Source of the DNA: Lepidodermella squamata
Taxonomy: Eukaryota > Gastrotricha
Reading direction: 5' to 3'
DNA length: 64,000 bases
Assembly (NCBI GenBank): GCA_047495785.1
Contig: JBLDXI010000036.1
Coordinates: 62,001 to 126,000, forward strand
Shown here: positions 33,185-45,703 of the stretch, piece after piece
Position numbering within the stretch: the first letter of the stretch is position 1
Layout: every line of letters begins with the position of its first letter
Translations under genes and position numbers: made by a program
Notes under the pieces: generated by a model
Seen by the model: the letters and a program-made list of their open reading frames with translations, nothing else
Told to the model about the DNA's origin: nothing
The model's database searches: none

Positions 33185-34093
33185 TCACTCGACGGAGATC
33201 TCGCAAACGACGTGCTGGCTCATACTAAAAACTTCAAAGCACCCAGCTCGGTTCAGGTGTACGAAGGCCGCGTCGCCGTCAAGAGTCAAATGAACCATCG
33301 CGCACGGTGCTTCCTCATCCGGAAGGAAAGTCCAAAATCCATGAGGTGCTTCATCAATGATAGATCCATCCGCCCATTTCACAACACCATCGATATAGAA
33401 TGCCCCGACCCATGCGCGATCTACGTTCAGAAATGCCATCAGCTGCCTGATTGCAGCCATGTCATCAGCTGTTTTCACCGTAGCAATTCTCAAGTTTGCA
33501 TTCTCGCACGTAGACGTAGCGTAGGTCACGTTGAAGTTGAATTCTTTCGAAAGGATCGTGTATTGCCTAACGGCGCTTATGCCGAGGTGATAAGTCTCAC
33601 AAACAGCGCTTTTCGAGTAGGCTTCACATAGATGATCGTTCAATTTGAGGTTGTCCAACGATTCCCAGTCAAATTGGGTATATTCCACGCACATTTCACC
33701 GCCCGGCTCGCCTGGTGCCCACAGGTGAAACGCCGTGAAAGCAGAGCCGTCAATCCATTGGAAGGCGCCGGAATACTTGTCCAAGCCTATCCATCCCGAG
33801 GAGAAGCCTGCAATCGCAAGAGCTGACCGAATTCGTCCTTGTTCTTGCAGTGTTTTGACAGTAGCGAGTTGCCCAGATTTAGCCACACAAAGGTCTCGCG
33901 CCTCGCTGCGACTGATATCCCTCTGCTTGTTAGCTATGAAGATCGTTTTAACGGCGCTGTTGCATAATCTTTCGGAGGGAAAAAATGAATCGAGCGGGAA
34001 GGGGACTTCTTCCCGTTCGCAGCCGGCAGTTGCCAATCTGCAAGTTACCCTGCCACCCCTTGTTTTCGCCACGCATCTCACATAGCTACCATT
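33185..34093 (-). CDS. Terminal double-CTLD exon, orphan copy in unit 1
   Basis: A 303-codon exon after a TATAG acceptor begins NGSYVRCVAKTRGG. It encodes one type I CTLD (SGWIGLDKYSGAFQWIDGS, APGEPGGEMC, LNDHLC) and a second, more divergent CTLD (AWVGAFYIDGVVKWADGS, ending QHVVCEISVE and a stop). It is identical to the last exon of the large lectin array at 46993-47901. In this copy the rest of the array is absent, because the duplication unit ends inside the upstream intron. With no start or signal peptide it is probably not translated on its own. Confidence 0.8.
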   Translation of the reverse strand, partial: NGSYVRCVAKTRGGRVTCRLATAGCEREEVPFPLDSFFPSERLCNSAVKTIFIANKQRDISRSEARDLCVAKSGQLATVKTLQEQGRIRSALAIAGFSSGWIGLDKYSGAFQWIDGSAFTAFHLWAPGEPGGEMCVEYTQFDWESLDNLKLNDHLCEAYSKSAVCETYHLGISAVRQYTILSKEFNFNVTYATSTCENANLRIATVKTADDMAAIRQLMAFLNVDRAWVGAFYIDGVVKWADGSIIDEAPHGFWTFLPDEEAPCAMVHLTLDGDAAFVHLNRAGCFEVFSMSQHVVCEISVE

Positions 34094-34881
34094 CTATATA
34101 GGTAGTTTTAAATTCAATTAAATTTGTGAAAAAGGCACATGTTTTGCCAGAACATTCAAAGCAAATTAGGGTAAGGTTACCTAAATCTGCTTAAAAAAAT
34201 CCATTTTTTTTCAAACGATGAGGTTCAAGACCTTAATGTGTCTTATACCAATTCAACCATGCTGAATTCGAATTTTGATGAATTGGAATCTCCCGGCTCG
34301 CCTGGTGCCCACAGGTGAAACGCCGTGAAAGCAGAGCCGTCAATCCATTGGAAGGCGCCGGAATACTTGTCCAAGCCTATCCATCCCGAGGAGAAGCCTG
34401 CAATCGCAAGAGCTGACCGAATTCGTCCTTGTTCTTGCAGTGTTTTGACAGTAGCGAGTTGCCCAGATTTAGCCACACAAAGGTCTCGCGCCTCGCTGCG
34501 ACTGATATCCCTCTGCTTGTTAGCTATGAAGATCGTTTTAACGGCGCTGTTGCATAATCTTTCGGAGGGAAAAAATGAATCGAGCGGGAAGGGGACTTCT
34601 TCCCGTTCGCAGCCGGCAGTTGCCAATCTGCAAGTTACCCTGCCACCCCTTGTTTTCGCCACGCATCTCACATAGCTACCATTCTATATAGGTAGTTTTA
34701 AATTCAATTAAATTTGTGAAAAAGGCACATGTTTTGCCAGAACATTCAAAGCAAATTAGGGTAAGGTTACCTAAATCTGCTTAAAAAAATCCATTTTTTT
34801 TCAAACGATGAGGTTCAAGACCTTAATGTGTCTTATACCAATTCAACCATGCTGAATTCGAATTTTGATGAATTGGAATCT
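33702..34881. repeat. Perfect 590-base tandem duplication (33702-34291, 34292-34881)
   Basis: Both copies begin CCCGGCTCGCCTGGTGCCCA and end AATTGGAATCT. The junction shares CC. The repeat covers the 5' half of the terminal CTLD exon and part of the upstream intron. It is also present in unit 2, so it predates the 13.8-kb duplication if that is real. Confidence 0.9.
34292..34683 (-). pseudogene. Half-CTLD pseudo-exon made by the 590-base repeat
   Basis: It has the same acceptor and first half of the terminal CTLD exon, but after WAPGEPG it runs into former intron and stops at 34243. There is no donor site, so splicing would have to skip it. Inclusion would truncate the protein after half a domain. 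Confidence 0.8.
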
Positions 34882-35044
34882 CCTGGCACAGTCCATCGGA
34901 AACTATCGGGAACTTGGCAAATGACGTTATTCTACGGCCAGATTTGGACTTAGCATGATAAAATTAGGTAGTGTAAGAAAAAGGACAGCAAGATTCGCTT
35001 TTGCATGCATTTTCATTGTGTGACCACTTAAAAGTCCAATCCAA

Positions 35045-35320
35045 TGCGCACGCTGATTGGTCAATCGATCGTTGCTACGACTCCCGGATGAAACGTTCAG
35101 TCGTGCGATCCATAAGATTTTTTGCAACAAGTGTTTTTTGCCGCAGTAGTTTACCACGATTAATATGGAGTTTACGCTCGTGGTCAATGGAAACCGGGCA
35201 GAGGGCGTGGCAAGGTCATTTTTTAAATAAATATAAAATATTTTATTAGTGGATCGCACGACGGAAATGTTTCATTCCGGACTCATTATCAACGATAAAT
35301 TGGCCAATCAGCGTGCGCGC
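35045..35320. mobile_element. MITE with long (about 65-base) inverted repeats
   Basis: GCGCACGCTGATTGGTCAAT at the left is matched by the reverse complement of the right end, GCGCACGCTGATTGGCCAAT. Similarity continues inward through GTCGTGCGATCCA. It has no coding potential. The family is unassigned because the target duplication is unclear. Confidence 0.75.
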
Positions 35321-35431
35321 CTAAGTTAAACTTACCAGTGGTTCCACAATGCTAGCCTTGAATTGGGAGTTAGGCAATCGCTAATATACCTAATTTCTTT
35401 CAGCCATTTTATTTCGATGCGCATTTTGCTG

Positions 35432-36321
35432 TACCGGGGCGGGGTACAATTGTGACAGGTACAAGGTACAAGTTTGACAACTTTTTTTCTACGACCTTAT
35501 GGCCTACCTGCGGTTGACTTCCCAAAATTTTGGAAAAATATCTAACAAATCCCTTGGCTCCTGTACAATAAGGGTATCGATTTTTCTGAATTCGATTCCA
35601 TTATTGACTGCTGATTTTTGGAATCGAATCCTCGAAAACCCTAAAATCACCCCTCTGGATCACCAGGGCGGTTTTGGATAGAATTCTTTACACCAAAATG
35701 AAGCTGGCGTTTAGGTGGTAATAATTGAAGTGAAAGCAGTCAATTTTAAAGAGCCAGTTCCAGGTAAATTACCTGCAAAGTAGCGATTCTGGAGGAGCAA
35801 GTTTGATAACTCGTTAGAACGATTTTTACAGCAGGTACAATTTTGACAACTCAGAAAGCTACCTTGAAAGACTTCTTAATCAAGTTTTGGATGGCACTCC
35901 GATAAAGCCCGTCTCATGTAGATAATTCTAGAATTTTTCACAAATTCTAGTACCGTTCGTTTATTTTTGGTGAGTTTCGAAGCAATACCTTGAAAACAGC
36001 GTTTTAATAAAAAATCAACAAATCTCAATTACCACCACGTACACGATGAATCACTGCTGACGCTAGATGATCAAGTTGAAATAGGGGCATTACCATAGAG
36101 TTGTCAAAGTTATACCAACTTGTCAAAATTGTACCTTTCTTTCGGGCCATTTTCCTCGTATGAAATACCTGGATCAGGCCGTGTAAAAATTACAAAAACT
36201 ATGCCCAGGGCAAGGGGGTTCTAACGGTGTAAAAATTTGGTTAGAATTCACCTAAATTGATTTTCTAGAATGTTTTACCAAGTTGTACCTTTTTGTTGTC
36301 AAAATTGTACCGTTCCCCGGT
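35432..36321. mobile_element. 890-base element with TACCGGGG ends
   Basis: The ends are TACCGGGGCGGGGTACAATT and, reversed, TACCGGGGAACGGTACAATT. GTACAATTTTGACA-type motifs recur inside. TA at each end suggests a mariner-type target duplication. I see no transposase. Confidence 0.72.
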
Positions 36322-36759
36322 ATGTTTATTTGAAAGGTTCAAACTTGTTAAGCATAGTTTAGTTTATAAATCCACAAAATTTGAACCCAATAGGACGCAA
36401 ATTGAGCGAGTATGCAGTTTAGGTTCAGAAGTGAAGTTTTTATGCAGATTTATAGCACCCTCGAGCGATTTTAAATTTTTGTCTTTTTTGACTTTCATAA
36501 ACGATGGCTCCCTAACGGTGAGGTGTTGGCTTATGAGATTTTGTGAGCTTACTGGAATGGGTTCTGACTGCTCATGCTAAAATTTGAGCCCGGAGATCCT
36601 CATGGTTATGGACTGACAAGCGTTTGAAAAAATTGGAAATTTTTTATCCAGATTTATGGACGACAGCCGATAGCCATCAACGGTTTCATCAAAGTCGGTA
36701 AACAACATTAGGTCCCATATTCAGCAATGGTTTGCCGTAGCAACATTTTGAACTTTCAT

Positions 36760-37961
36760 AACTCAGCTTCAACAGAACAGTTTTCTGTTGAAATCAGCAC
36801 CCATGCGGTATACGAAGGTATGATTGATATTCCATATGGCATCCTCATTCGCACAACCATGCAAATTCTTCAGCCCGACCAATCAGTCGCCGAACCAAAC
36901 AAAGATGCTGTTAGGGTAATTCAAAATATTGTAAATGTTACGCTTGATCCAAGCCTTGTAAATTAAATTACTAGGAGCTATTTGGCTGTGTTTGTCGGCG
37001 GAAAGACTTGTTGAAATTGGTGCAGTTACTGTCGAACAGTGATCTAGGTCTCAGCGCTAACCTCGAAGACGACGATGAGTGTTCTTTGTTGTACCTTGCA
37101 GCTCGGGAAGGCTGCAACGACTTTGTGGAAATTCTGGTCAGGCATTTTCAGGCAGACATTGAGTTTCGTAATGGGAGTGGCAGTACACCAATGCACATTG
37201 CCGCCGAGAAAGGCCACGTCGAGGTGGTGAGGATGTTGGCTAGCGAGTTCAACGCCGACGTGAAAATGGCCGACAATTATGGCATTACACCACTGTACGT
37301 CGCCGCCGAGAATGGCCACGTCGAGGTGGTGAGGATGTTGGCTGGTGAGTTCAACGCCGACGTGAATATGGCCAGAATAAATGGCTGGACGCCACTGTAC
37401 ATCGCCGCCTGGTATGGCGACGTCCAGGTGGTGAGGGTGTTGGCAGGCGAGTCCAACGCTGACGTGAATAAGGCCAGCAAAGATGGCTGGACGCCACTGT
37501 ACATCGCCGCCTGGAATGGCGACGTCGAGATGTTGAGGGTGTTGGCTGGCGAGTTCAACGCCGACGTAAATAAGGCCAATATTTATGGCGGTACGCCAAT
37601 GTACATCGCCGCCTGGAGTGGCGACGTCGAGGTGGTGAGGATGTTGGCTGGCGAGTTCAACGCTGACGTGAATAAGGCGGACAATTATGTCATCACACCA
37701 CTGTACGTCGCCGCCGGGAATGGCGACGTAGAGGTGGTGAGGGTGTTGGCTGGCGAGTTCAACGCCGACGTGAATAAGGCCAACAAAGATGGCTGGACGC
37801 CACTGTACGTCGCAGCCAAGAATGGCCACGTCAAGGTGGTGAGGATGCTGACTGGCGAGTTCAACGCCGACGTGAATAAGGCCAACAAAGATGGCCGTAC
37901 GCCACTGCACATCGCCGTCTTCTTAGGCCACGTCGAAGTAGTGAAGGCTCTGGGTGGCTAA
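36760..37961 (+). pseudogene. 5'-truncated pseudokinase-ankyrin copy (gene 3)
   Basis: Only the last part of kinase exon 5 (to 36817), the linker exon (36874-36915) and the ankyrin exon (36975-37961) are present, identical to gene 2. The kinase domain and promoter were left behind by the breakpoint. A hairpin equivalent to 24139-24179 is at 37947-37987. Confidence 0.85.
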
Positions 37962-38002
37962 GCTTTCTGCTGATTAAGCCACCCAGAGTTGAGGGCTGTG
38001 AT

Positions 38003-40006
38003 CTAAAATAAGGTCAAACTCACAGGGGGATCGGGAGCGAACTTCTCGCACACCGCATATGGAATGTGGGTGTTACAGTCGAACGATTTGTATACCACTG
38101 GGGTTGCGTAAGTTCCATCGTCGGTAGGAGCCAGGGCAACACAGGCTTCGTCCGGTGGTGAAACCCACTGGCTCGCAGTGTTCGTGAAGCTGGAACCGTC
38201 GTACCACTGAAACTCGCCGTTGTTGTGGTTCAGGCCAATCCACGCAGATTCAATGACAACACCACCGGCTTGGTACGCCTGCAAGTTGTAGATGGCATAG
38301 GTCAAATCACCGGCCGACATTATTGTCGCGAGCGAGCCGTTGATAGCTTGGCCCTCTGCCATTGCGCCGCCCCGAGTTGCTGCGGTTAGCTCAGTGACGA
38401 TTAGCTTCTTGACAGATAACGCGCACTTGGCCTGGTCCGGGAAGACGCGGTAGCCTGGGAATCGGTCTTCAGTCGCCGAGTCACAGCCAACGCCGGTGCT
38501 TGATGTGCATCGAACTATTGACCTGTTAGTTTTCTTGGCGCAGCGAACAAAGCCGACCTGAGCCTGATGGGAAAGGATAGGAGTACTTAAATATTTTTCC
38601 TAAATTCTATGAAGCTTTCTGAACCTTAGGTCAAAGCTAAAGCAGAATAAAATCATTCTTTGGAATTTTGCATTTTCTAGAGAAAAGTTTCCCTGGAACT
38701 TACGGCAGGGGCAAGATCAGCGAGGCAGCTGCCATAGTTCATTGGGAAGCTCTGCGTGGATGCGAACAGCTTGATCTAAAATGAATTGGTATGCTGAAAA
38801 TTAATTAGCTTCGTCCAGCGTTTAAAATTTACTTGATAAAAGTTCTGGGGGCAAATGGCGTAGCACGACTTGGCTCCAGCTCCATCCATGCATTGAACAG
38901 CTTTCTGTTTGAAAAATCACAAGTTAGGATGGTATACGATTCACAATTTCCTACTCACCCCTAAAACGCAGTTCTCCAAATTCGAGTAGATACTGTTTGA
39001 GTAGACCTGCGTCTCCGTGCTGGCTGAACAGCCGACGCTTCGTGGTTTGCAGAGATTGAACTGGCCGGAAGTTTTGCTGAAACAACGAACATGCTGAGTC
39101 TCGCTGACCGGAACAGTCACTGAAAAAATAAAACAAAAAAGTAGAACGCGAGGCCTGGATTTCGATCAAATTGCAATGAAAAAAATATTTTAAAAAATTT
39201 TTGGAAATTTTAAATTGAGAGGAATTAATCTACCTTGGCCGTTGGTGCAAAGGCCGAGATTGCCATACAGCGTTGTGCTAGTGTTCTGGAAAAAAATCAA
39301 TTAGGCTGAAGCCATGACCAATTCGATTTTAGACTTACCGAACTATTCGGACAGGTGAAGGAATCTGGAACGCACGTTTGGATGGTACCGTTCAATGTGC
39401 AACGCCTAAATTGCAAATTCTAGGGAAAATGAGGAATATGCAAAAAGTTAGCAATCATTAAAATGTCTCACGCTGAAAGTGACCCGTCTCGCCTCGCATG
39501 CGTTGAAGTTGAATTTGAAACTCAGCGTAGCTGCTGTGTTGGCGAACCAGAAAAGCTAGGCAAAACAAGATAATTTTATGCGAAATTGTTTTGTAAATTG
39601 GTTACTTACGTTCATTTCACCTCCAAGCAAATTGCAACCCAGGTTTCCGGGCCCGCATGATGGGGTGAGAGCCCCATATTTGTAGCACATACGGGCATTC
39701 TAATAAATAAAAAAATTGCACACGAAAAAACAAAATTTTAAAAATTTGCTAACCCCAGGTACCGACTCGCAGGAAAACCGGCCCTTGCTGTGAAATAAGC
39801 AATTTTTGAATACAGATTTTATATTTAGGTTCAAGAGACCTGAAAATCACGAAGAGGATCACAGCCAGTAGCCGCTTGAATGCAGGTCGTGAATCGTTCG
39901 TTCGTTCGTGCGAGAAGCATCGCACCCAGTTGGTTGGCCTCGACCTGCCAAAGGCTGGATCGACCAGGGCGATCAGACATAGCAGAGCTAAATAAGTTAG
40001 AGCCAT
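38003..40006 (-). CDS. Gene C, second copy
   Basis: Identical to 24195-26198, including the GAAC microsatellite frame problem in exon 1 (about 39894-39910) and the C-terminal CTLD exon (38003-38563). Confidence 0.78.
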
Positions 40007-42300
40007 CAAAAATAAACTTTTCAGTAGCTGGAAAATTGAATGAATGAATTTGAAGAATGGCTCTCAATTTCAACGTTCTCTTTCAGGCCATACGTTTGCG
40101 GCGCCGTTCATCTCTCTGTGTCATGGCACGCTCCGCCAAACACTGGCCGCAAAAATCGTGTGCTGATCTTGTTATTTTTGACCAAGTTCAATTTCGCAGA
40201 CATTTGCTGAGGTTTTTATTACAAAAATAGATTGCTGGAAAATTTGAACGCACTCGGTATAGTGAAAAAAGTTGACGTCATTGGAAAGAAACTATAATAC
40301 GAAGAAAAATCATCCTAGTTTATTTTTGGACAATATTTTCTGGTTCATTCTACAATATTTTCGATGACATTCGATGATGGCTCGCCGAAAAATTAATCAC
40401 AACGCTGATCGAACAATAGTACCTCGGTTTTAAAAAAAACGTAACTTTTGATATTTCGCCGAATACCCGCTGATTTAGTCGAAATATGTTTGAGACAAAT
40501 GGGACCACCTGCCAACGATAGCGCAGAGGATTTAGAGCCTGTCCATGTCAGTAAATTATAATTTCTTGTTTTATAATTGACATTACAAAGACTTCACTAT
40601 GTTTCGAACAGCTTTGGACATAATCAGCGGGTATTTTCGGAGTTGTTGGCGAGAAAATCCATTTTGTTGGTGAAAGTATGCCAATCGATAGCGGTTTCCG
40701 TTGCATAGGTGAGAGTCCACAATTTGATTGTGAAAACGCAAAGTTGATGGTAGAAATTATATTTCCCCTTCCGCGTTAAAATATACCCTGAATTTGCTGG
40801 TGATTTTTTAAAATTATATAGTCAATTTTGACTCGCAAGATAGATCCTAATATTTTGATTTCAGGCCACTGGAAAATTCCAAAAATTAGCAAATTAGTCT
40901 CCGCTAACAGGAGGACCCGAATTCAAAAAAATGATTCGACACGGTACGGCTTGGGGCAATCTTGAAGCTTCCAAGTTGACTAGAGATTTCAACCAAATAA
41001 AACGAGGAAAATTTGAAGATTTTCTACTAAAAAAGCTCCAAAACCTTAAAAAATCGCCGAAACAGGGGGATAAATTCTCATTTTTGTTGTGCGGTCTTGC
41101 CCCTCCTCTGTCGCTTACTGGAACGATTCCAAAATAATGCCACAATTGATCTCAATAAATTGGATTGATGTATAAGATACATCGTATTCCATCTTCTTTA
41201 CTTCATTCTCTCACGAATAATTTCAGATCAAAAGAATCATAAAAACCTCTCGCATAAGACGTTGTCAATGAGGTAATCGCAAGTTATTGTTCTATAGTAG
41301 AAATCGCTACTTGGATACTGATTGATTGCTTGATATTGATACGAAAAATACACGCAGCCATCAGGCGAAGAATTGATAACCCACTGCGATGCAAATTGAT
41401 TGAAGTCCGAACCATCGTCCCATTTGAATACGCCGTTTTGCCCTTGAAGAGCCACCCAGTTATTGCCGATTCTTGGTGGACCTTTCAGCAGCTGTCTGGC
41501 GGCCGCCAGCTCTATATCTGACCTAATCGAAGCCATCGTAGCATTTTGTTGCGCGCATTTAGCCGAACCGGCGTCATGATTGCCTACCCCCAAAGGTAAT
41601 ACAAAGTATTGCTTGACCACATTTTGACAGCTGGTCTCGTCCGCATAGTTGACTGTAGCCGGAATTCGAATTTCAGTAGCCGCGTTACAGCCTGGTCTGT
41701 CGCCGACGCATGGAACCACGGCGTCACTTTTGCCAACACAACGTAAATAGGCAGACTGTAAAATATTAAAAACATTTGTTATTCGAAATTCACACATCTT
41801 CGATTCCCTTAGCATTTCGAAGGGTACAAAAGGGCACATAATTAAGGACATTGAAAAAATCACACAAATCAATTATGCTAAACAATTCAAACTTGAAAAC
41901 CCAAATCAAATTTAGATATTAGAATTTTCCTGTTTAATGGCATTAAATAAAGTACTTGTTTAAACAAGATTTTGCCTTGCTTCACCTGTGTGAGGTCTTT
42001 GGGACAGGCTGCGTATGACAGTCGATCGGAAGAATCCTTGCAGGAAACAGCTTTCTGTTAAAGAAAACCCGCATGGTATGTCAAAGCTCGAACATTTATT
42101 TAGTGTTTAAAATTACGCCGAGCAGGCAAGATTCACGGTTGACGTAAACTTGAGACGAATATTGCCGAGTTTCGCTGCTAGCATAGCAGCCAGAGTTCTG
42201 CGGTCGGCAGTTGTTGAATTTTCCAGTTGTTGAATCAAAGCAACGGATATGCGGCTTCTCGCTGATAGGAACGGTGACTGCAAGTTGAACAGATCACAAT

Positions 42301-42490
42301 TAGTGTGCGGGAGTACGTGAGGAGATGGGTATAGGGGATACGTGCACCCCACCTCGAGTGGTCCAGGCAAAAGAACCCAAAAAAACCACATGAGAACCAC
42401 ATAAAAACCGCAGGACCCTGTAGCCAGATGAATTCAGAGCTGAAAATACCCAAACGTCAACCCCACCCCTCGGGGATCCTACTTCATCCA
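42301..42490. mobile_element. Diverged hAT-type MITE, second copy
   Basis: Unit 2 copy of the element at 28493-28682. Confidence 0.5.
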
Positions 42491-42645
42491 CTGAAATTGG
42501 TCAAGCTAAGGCATCTTCGCTCTTGAACGAAATGCAGAACCAACAATAACTTGAGAAGTTTACTAACCTGATCAATTGGCGCAAGAAGCGAGATCGGGAT
42601 ACAACGTCGATTCAGTGACCTTTAAATAATAAAAGATACAATCTA

Positions 42646-42819
42646 ACTTCCCTCGAAGTAATCGGTCTCTTCGTTGGAGCCCGTGGTACCATCACCAAGT
42701 TCTTCCGCGACTTCGCAAAACGTCTCGAACTACCGCAGTCACTCATGTGCGACATCGTCATTTCAACGATAAAAGACTCATGCAAAATCATAAATAATCA
42801 TTTGTACAGAAAGAATTAG
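42646..42819 (+). mobile_element. Reverse transcriptase fragment, second copy
   Basis: Unit 2 copy of 28838-29011, coding VGARGTITKFFRDFA. Confidence 0.6.
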
Positions 42820-44214
42820 TTAAATGTAAATACCCGCGTCTATAGGCAAACTGTTACTTAGTATCAGTCGGATCATTGTTTTAACAATAAACTACTACCT
42901 TGTTAAACTGAATCTTGGTCGAAAAATACAACTTACCCAATTGTTCGGGCAAAAGTAAGGCTCTGGAACACAGGTTTTGGTAACGTCAGTAGAAGTGCAT
43001 CGTCTGAATTTTAATTTCTAGAAAAATGATACAAACAATTATTAATAGAGTTTGGGATTTCAGCAATTCCGGAATTCTCACATCGAAAACAGCTCTTTTC
43101 TTCTCGCATTCGTTTAGGTTGTAACGGAGATTGAGAGTCGGCAACCGGTTTCCGAACCAGAAAAGCTGGGAAAAATGGAGACAATTTATTTCTGGATTAA
43201 TAAAAGTTATTTTTGCTCACGTTCATTTCACCGGGTCTGTTGCAGCCAACATTTCCGGGCATTCACTTTGGAGTTAGAGCCTCGTATTTGTAGCACATCC
43301 GAGCATTCTACATAATTTTGAGAAACATTATTCTCCAAGACAAAGAATAGGGAAATAATCCTTACTCCTCGTTCGCAAACGCCAATCTTTCGAAAAATTT
43401 GGGCCCAACTGTCAATAAAGAGAAAATACCAATAAAGAATAAAGATTTCTGTAGATAATTCGACTGACTAACCGAATATTCGGTGAGTAGATTACAGGCA
43501 TTGGAAGCCAGTACGCAAGACGTGTATCTATTGCTTAGCTGCGAGAAGCATCGCATCCAATTCAAAGGCTTGCTACTTTTAGCTAGCCCAACAACCACAA
43601 CACAAAGCATAAACAAATGACAGGTATTCATTATCCGAAATAACCGAAATAAATTCTAGACTTCAATAAATGAATTAATGAAAAAATAAAGTGAATTAGA
43701 AATGAGGTCGATTTTCCCTCGATGACAGACAGAAACTTCTTTTTTTAAATTTTTACGCGCCGCACGCTTTCGTCTCACATATCAACAATAGCCTTTTGGC
43801 TGGGAAATTGAAGGCTATAGCAAAAAATCCCGATTATCTAAAGATAGCTCGTCTCTTGGCCAAAGTTCATTTGCGATTCGAGACAAAAAAAATCGATCCG
43901 GAAAGTAAAACGGTGTTCTGATTTCCTAACAACAGACATAAGACGCCTGTTTTTGAGTTCATTCAAGCATTTGTGAATTACGTAATCGAAATCACGCGTC
44001 CTCGAGATTTTTCCGATTTATCGCGAGCCCTGCCTAGGGGCGCAAAAAAACCTGGAAAGCTTTATGATGAAATGCAGACAAATCGCAAGGTCACCTATTT
44101 TTAGAAAGTGTCGCCAGACAACGCGTGTGAAGAATAGCTATCTATGAAACTATAACGCTCATTTTCATTCTAGCATTTGTTCTCTTTTTTGATAATAAAG
44201 ACCTTTTTATTATA

Positions 44215-45051
44215 ATGGCTATTCGCATTATAATTTTCCTGGGCTTTGCTGGATCGGCCTTCTCAGTCGACTACAAGCGCTGCTTTTCCCGGGTCAATGA
44301 TACCTTTACTGGTTGTAAATTGGCCTGCTCTTTCTTCGACGAAGTTCAACTCGGACTCGCTTTGCCGTCAACTGCCAGTTGCTTACAAGGGGTGAGATTC
44401 TGCGATTTTCAGAATCAAAATTAAATATTAAAGTGTGTTTATTTCAGTCCGCTAGAAGCTGTTTCAACTACAAAAGAATCAACGTGCGGTGTGTCCCTCG
44501 CAACTTGGCCTGTTCATCGATCGATGAAGTCATGGTTAGCCGTGAAGATTTTTTTGATATTTTCCGTAAATTTCATTACTTCACATATAGACAACTGAGT
44601 TTCTGGGCAATAATTTCGAAACACAGTATAAATTTTGCAGGACAACTGTCAAAAACTTTCTGGTCAGTCTTTTCTCTATTCAATATTTAATTGTTAAATG
44701 CGATTTTTTTAGAATGTTCAAGCTAAGCTATGCGACAAAAATGGCCAGCGAACTTGTATTCCAATCAATGGATCACGTCCTAAGGGTGGGGTAAGTGGAA
44801 AATATTGAATAAATTGGACTTATTTTTTCCCAATTTTAGAAAATTATTGGTTATTGGACTAGGACGTTGATGTGTATGGGGCAAGAAAATCGTGAGTTTC
44901 TCGATCGATGGCAATTATTTTTGAATTATTCATTTGTTTAGTTGTGAGAAGCGACGCAGATTTCGTGTCGCACTATCGATGCTTTCTTCAAAGCGACCGG
45001 TCATTTGCGGGCTGCCGAACAACACCTTGCAAAGCGGACAGCATGACGCAG
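44215..45051 (+). pseudogene. Gene E, second copy
   Basis: Unit 2 copy of 30407-31243, with the same hAT insertion downstream. Confidence 0.72.
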
Positions 45052-45116
45052 GTAAGCCGATGATTCATTTGATTTTCGCTCATTGAAATTTATTTTCTTT
45101 TATTCAGTCCTATAGT

Positions 45117-45567
45117 CAGTGACTTTGATTTGATTTGATTTGATTTGATTTATTCAGTAAATCACAGGTCTTTGTAAATCAATCATTTCAAATCAAATCC
45201 CCAAAAAATCGATAGTAAATCAATCAAATCAAATCATCAGGCCTGTTTAAATCAAATCAAATCAAATCTTTCGCATAGGGAAACATGAGTATCATGGTAA
45301 ATTTCTGGGGATTCTTTCAAATTTCAAGCTTCGTTTTAGCACTATGAGTATGAAGGGGCATGAATAGCTCCAGGCTTTGGAAAACAGTAGTTTTCAAGGC
45401 AAATGTGAGTTCTCATGTTTAGCAACAGGGGAATTCCGAGAGTTCTTATTTTTATAAATCAGCAGTAAATCAAAAATCAAATGGGCTAAATTTAAATCAA
45501 ATCAAATCATCTTGAAATTTTCTAAATCAAATCATCAAAAAATGGCCTAAATCAAATCAAGTCTCTG
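45117..45567. mobile_element. TCAAA-repeat hAT MITE, second copy
   Basis: Unit 2 copy of 31309-31759, flanked by CCTATAGT at 45109-45116 and 45568-45575. Confidence 0.9.
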
Positions 45568-45703
45568 CCTATAGTGCAGGAGCATACATAGATGAAGCTC
45601 ATCTAGATGAAGCTCATTGCGTCGCTCTAATCATCAACTGGTCAAAACAAAATCGCCTCTCTGAATATTTTCCAGTCCTTGTACGATCACGCGAAAATCT
45701 AAG

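Larger units (their letters stand above)
22952..36759. repeat. 13,808-base tandem duplication, unit 1
   Basis: The unit starts at AACTCAGCTTC in kinase exon 5 and ends at AACTTTCATA. Unit 2 follows directly at 36760. Gene predictions in the two units are identical at a constant offset of 13,808, and every stretch I compared was base-identical. The two sides share the bases AA at the junction, as end joining or microhomology-mediated duplication would leave. Confidence 0.92.
41237..43631 (-). pseudogene. Pseudogene D, second copy
   Basis: Identical to 27429-29823, with the same lesions: a 43-base exon 2, TGA at 43263-43265 and TGA at 42572-42574. Shared lesions mean that the decay happened before the duplication. 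Confidence 0.78.
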
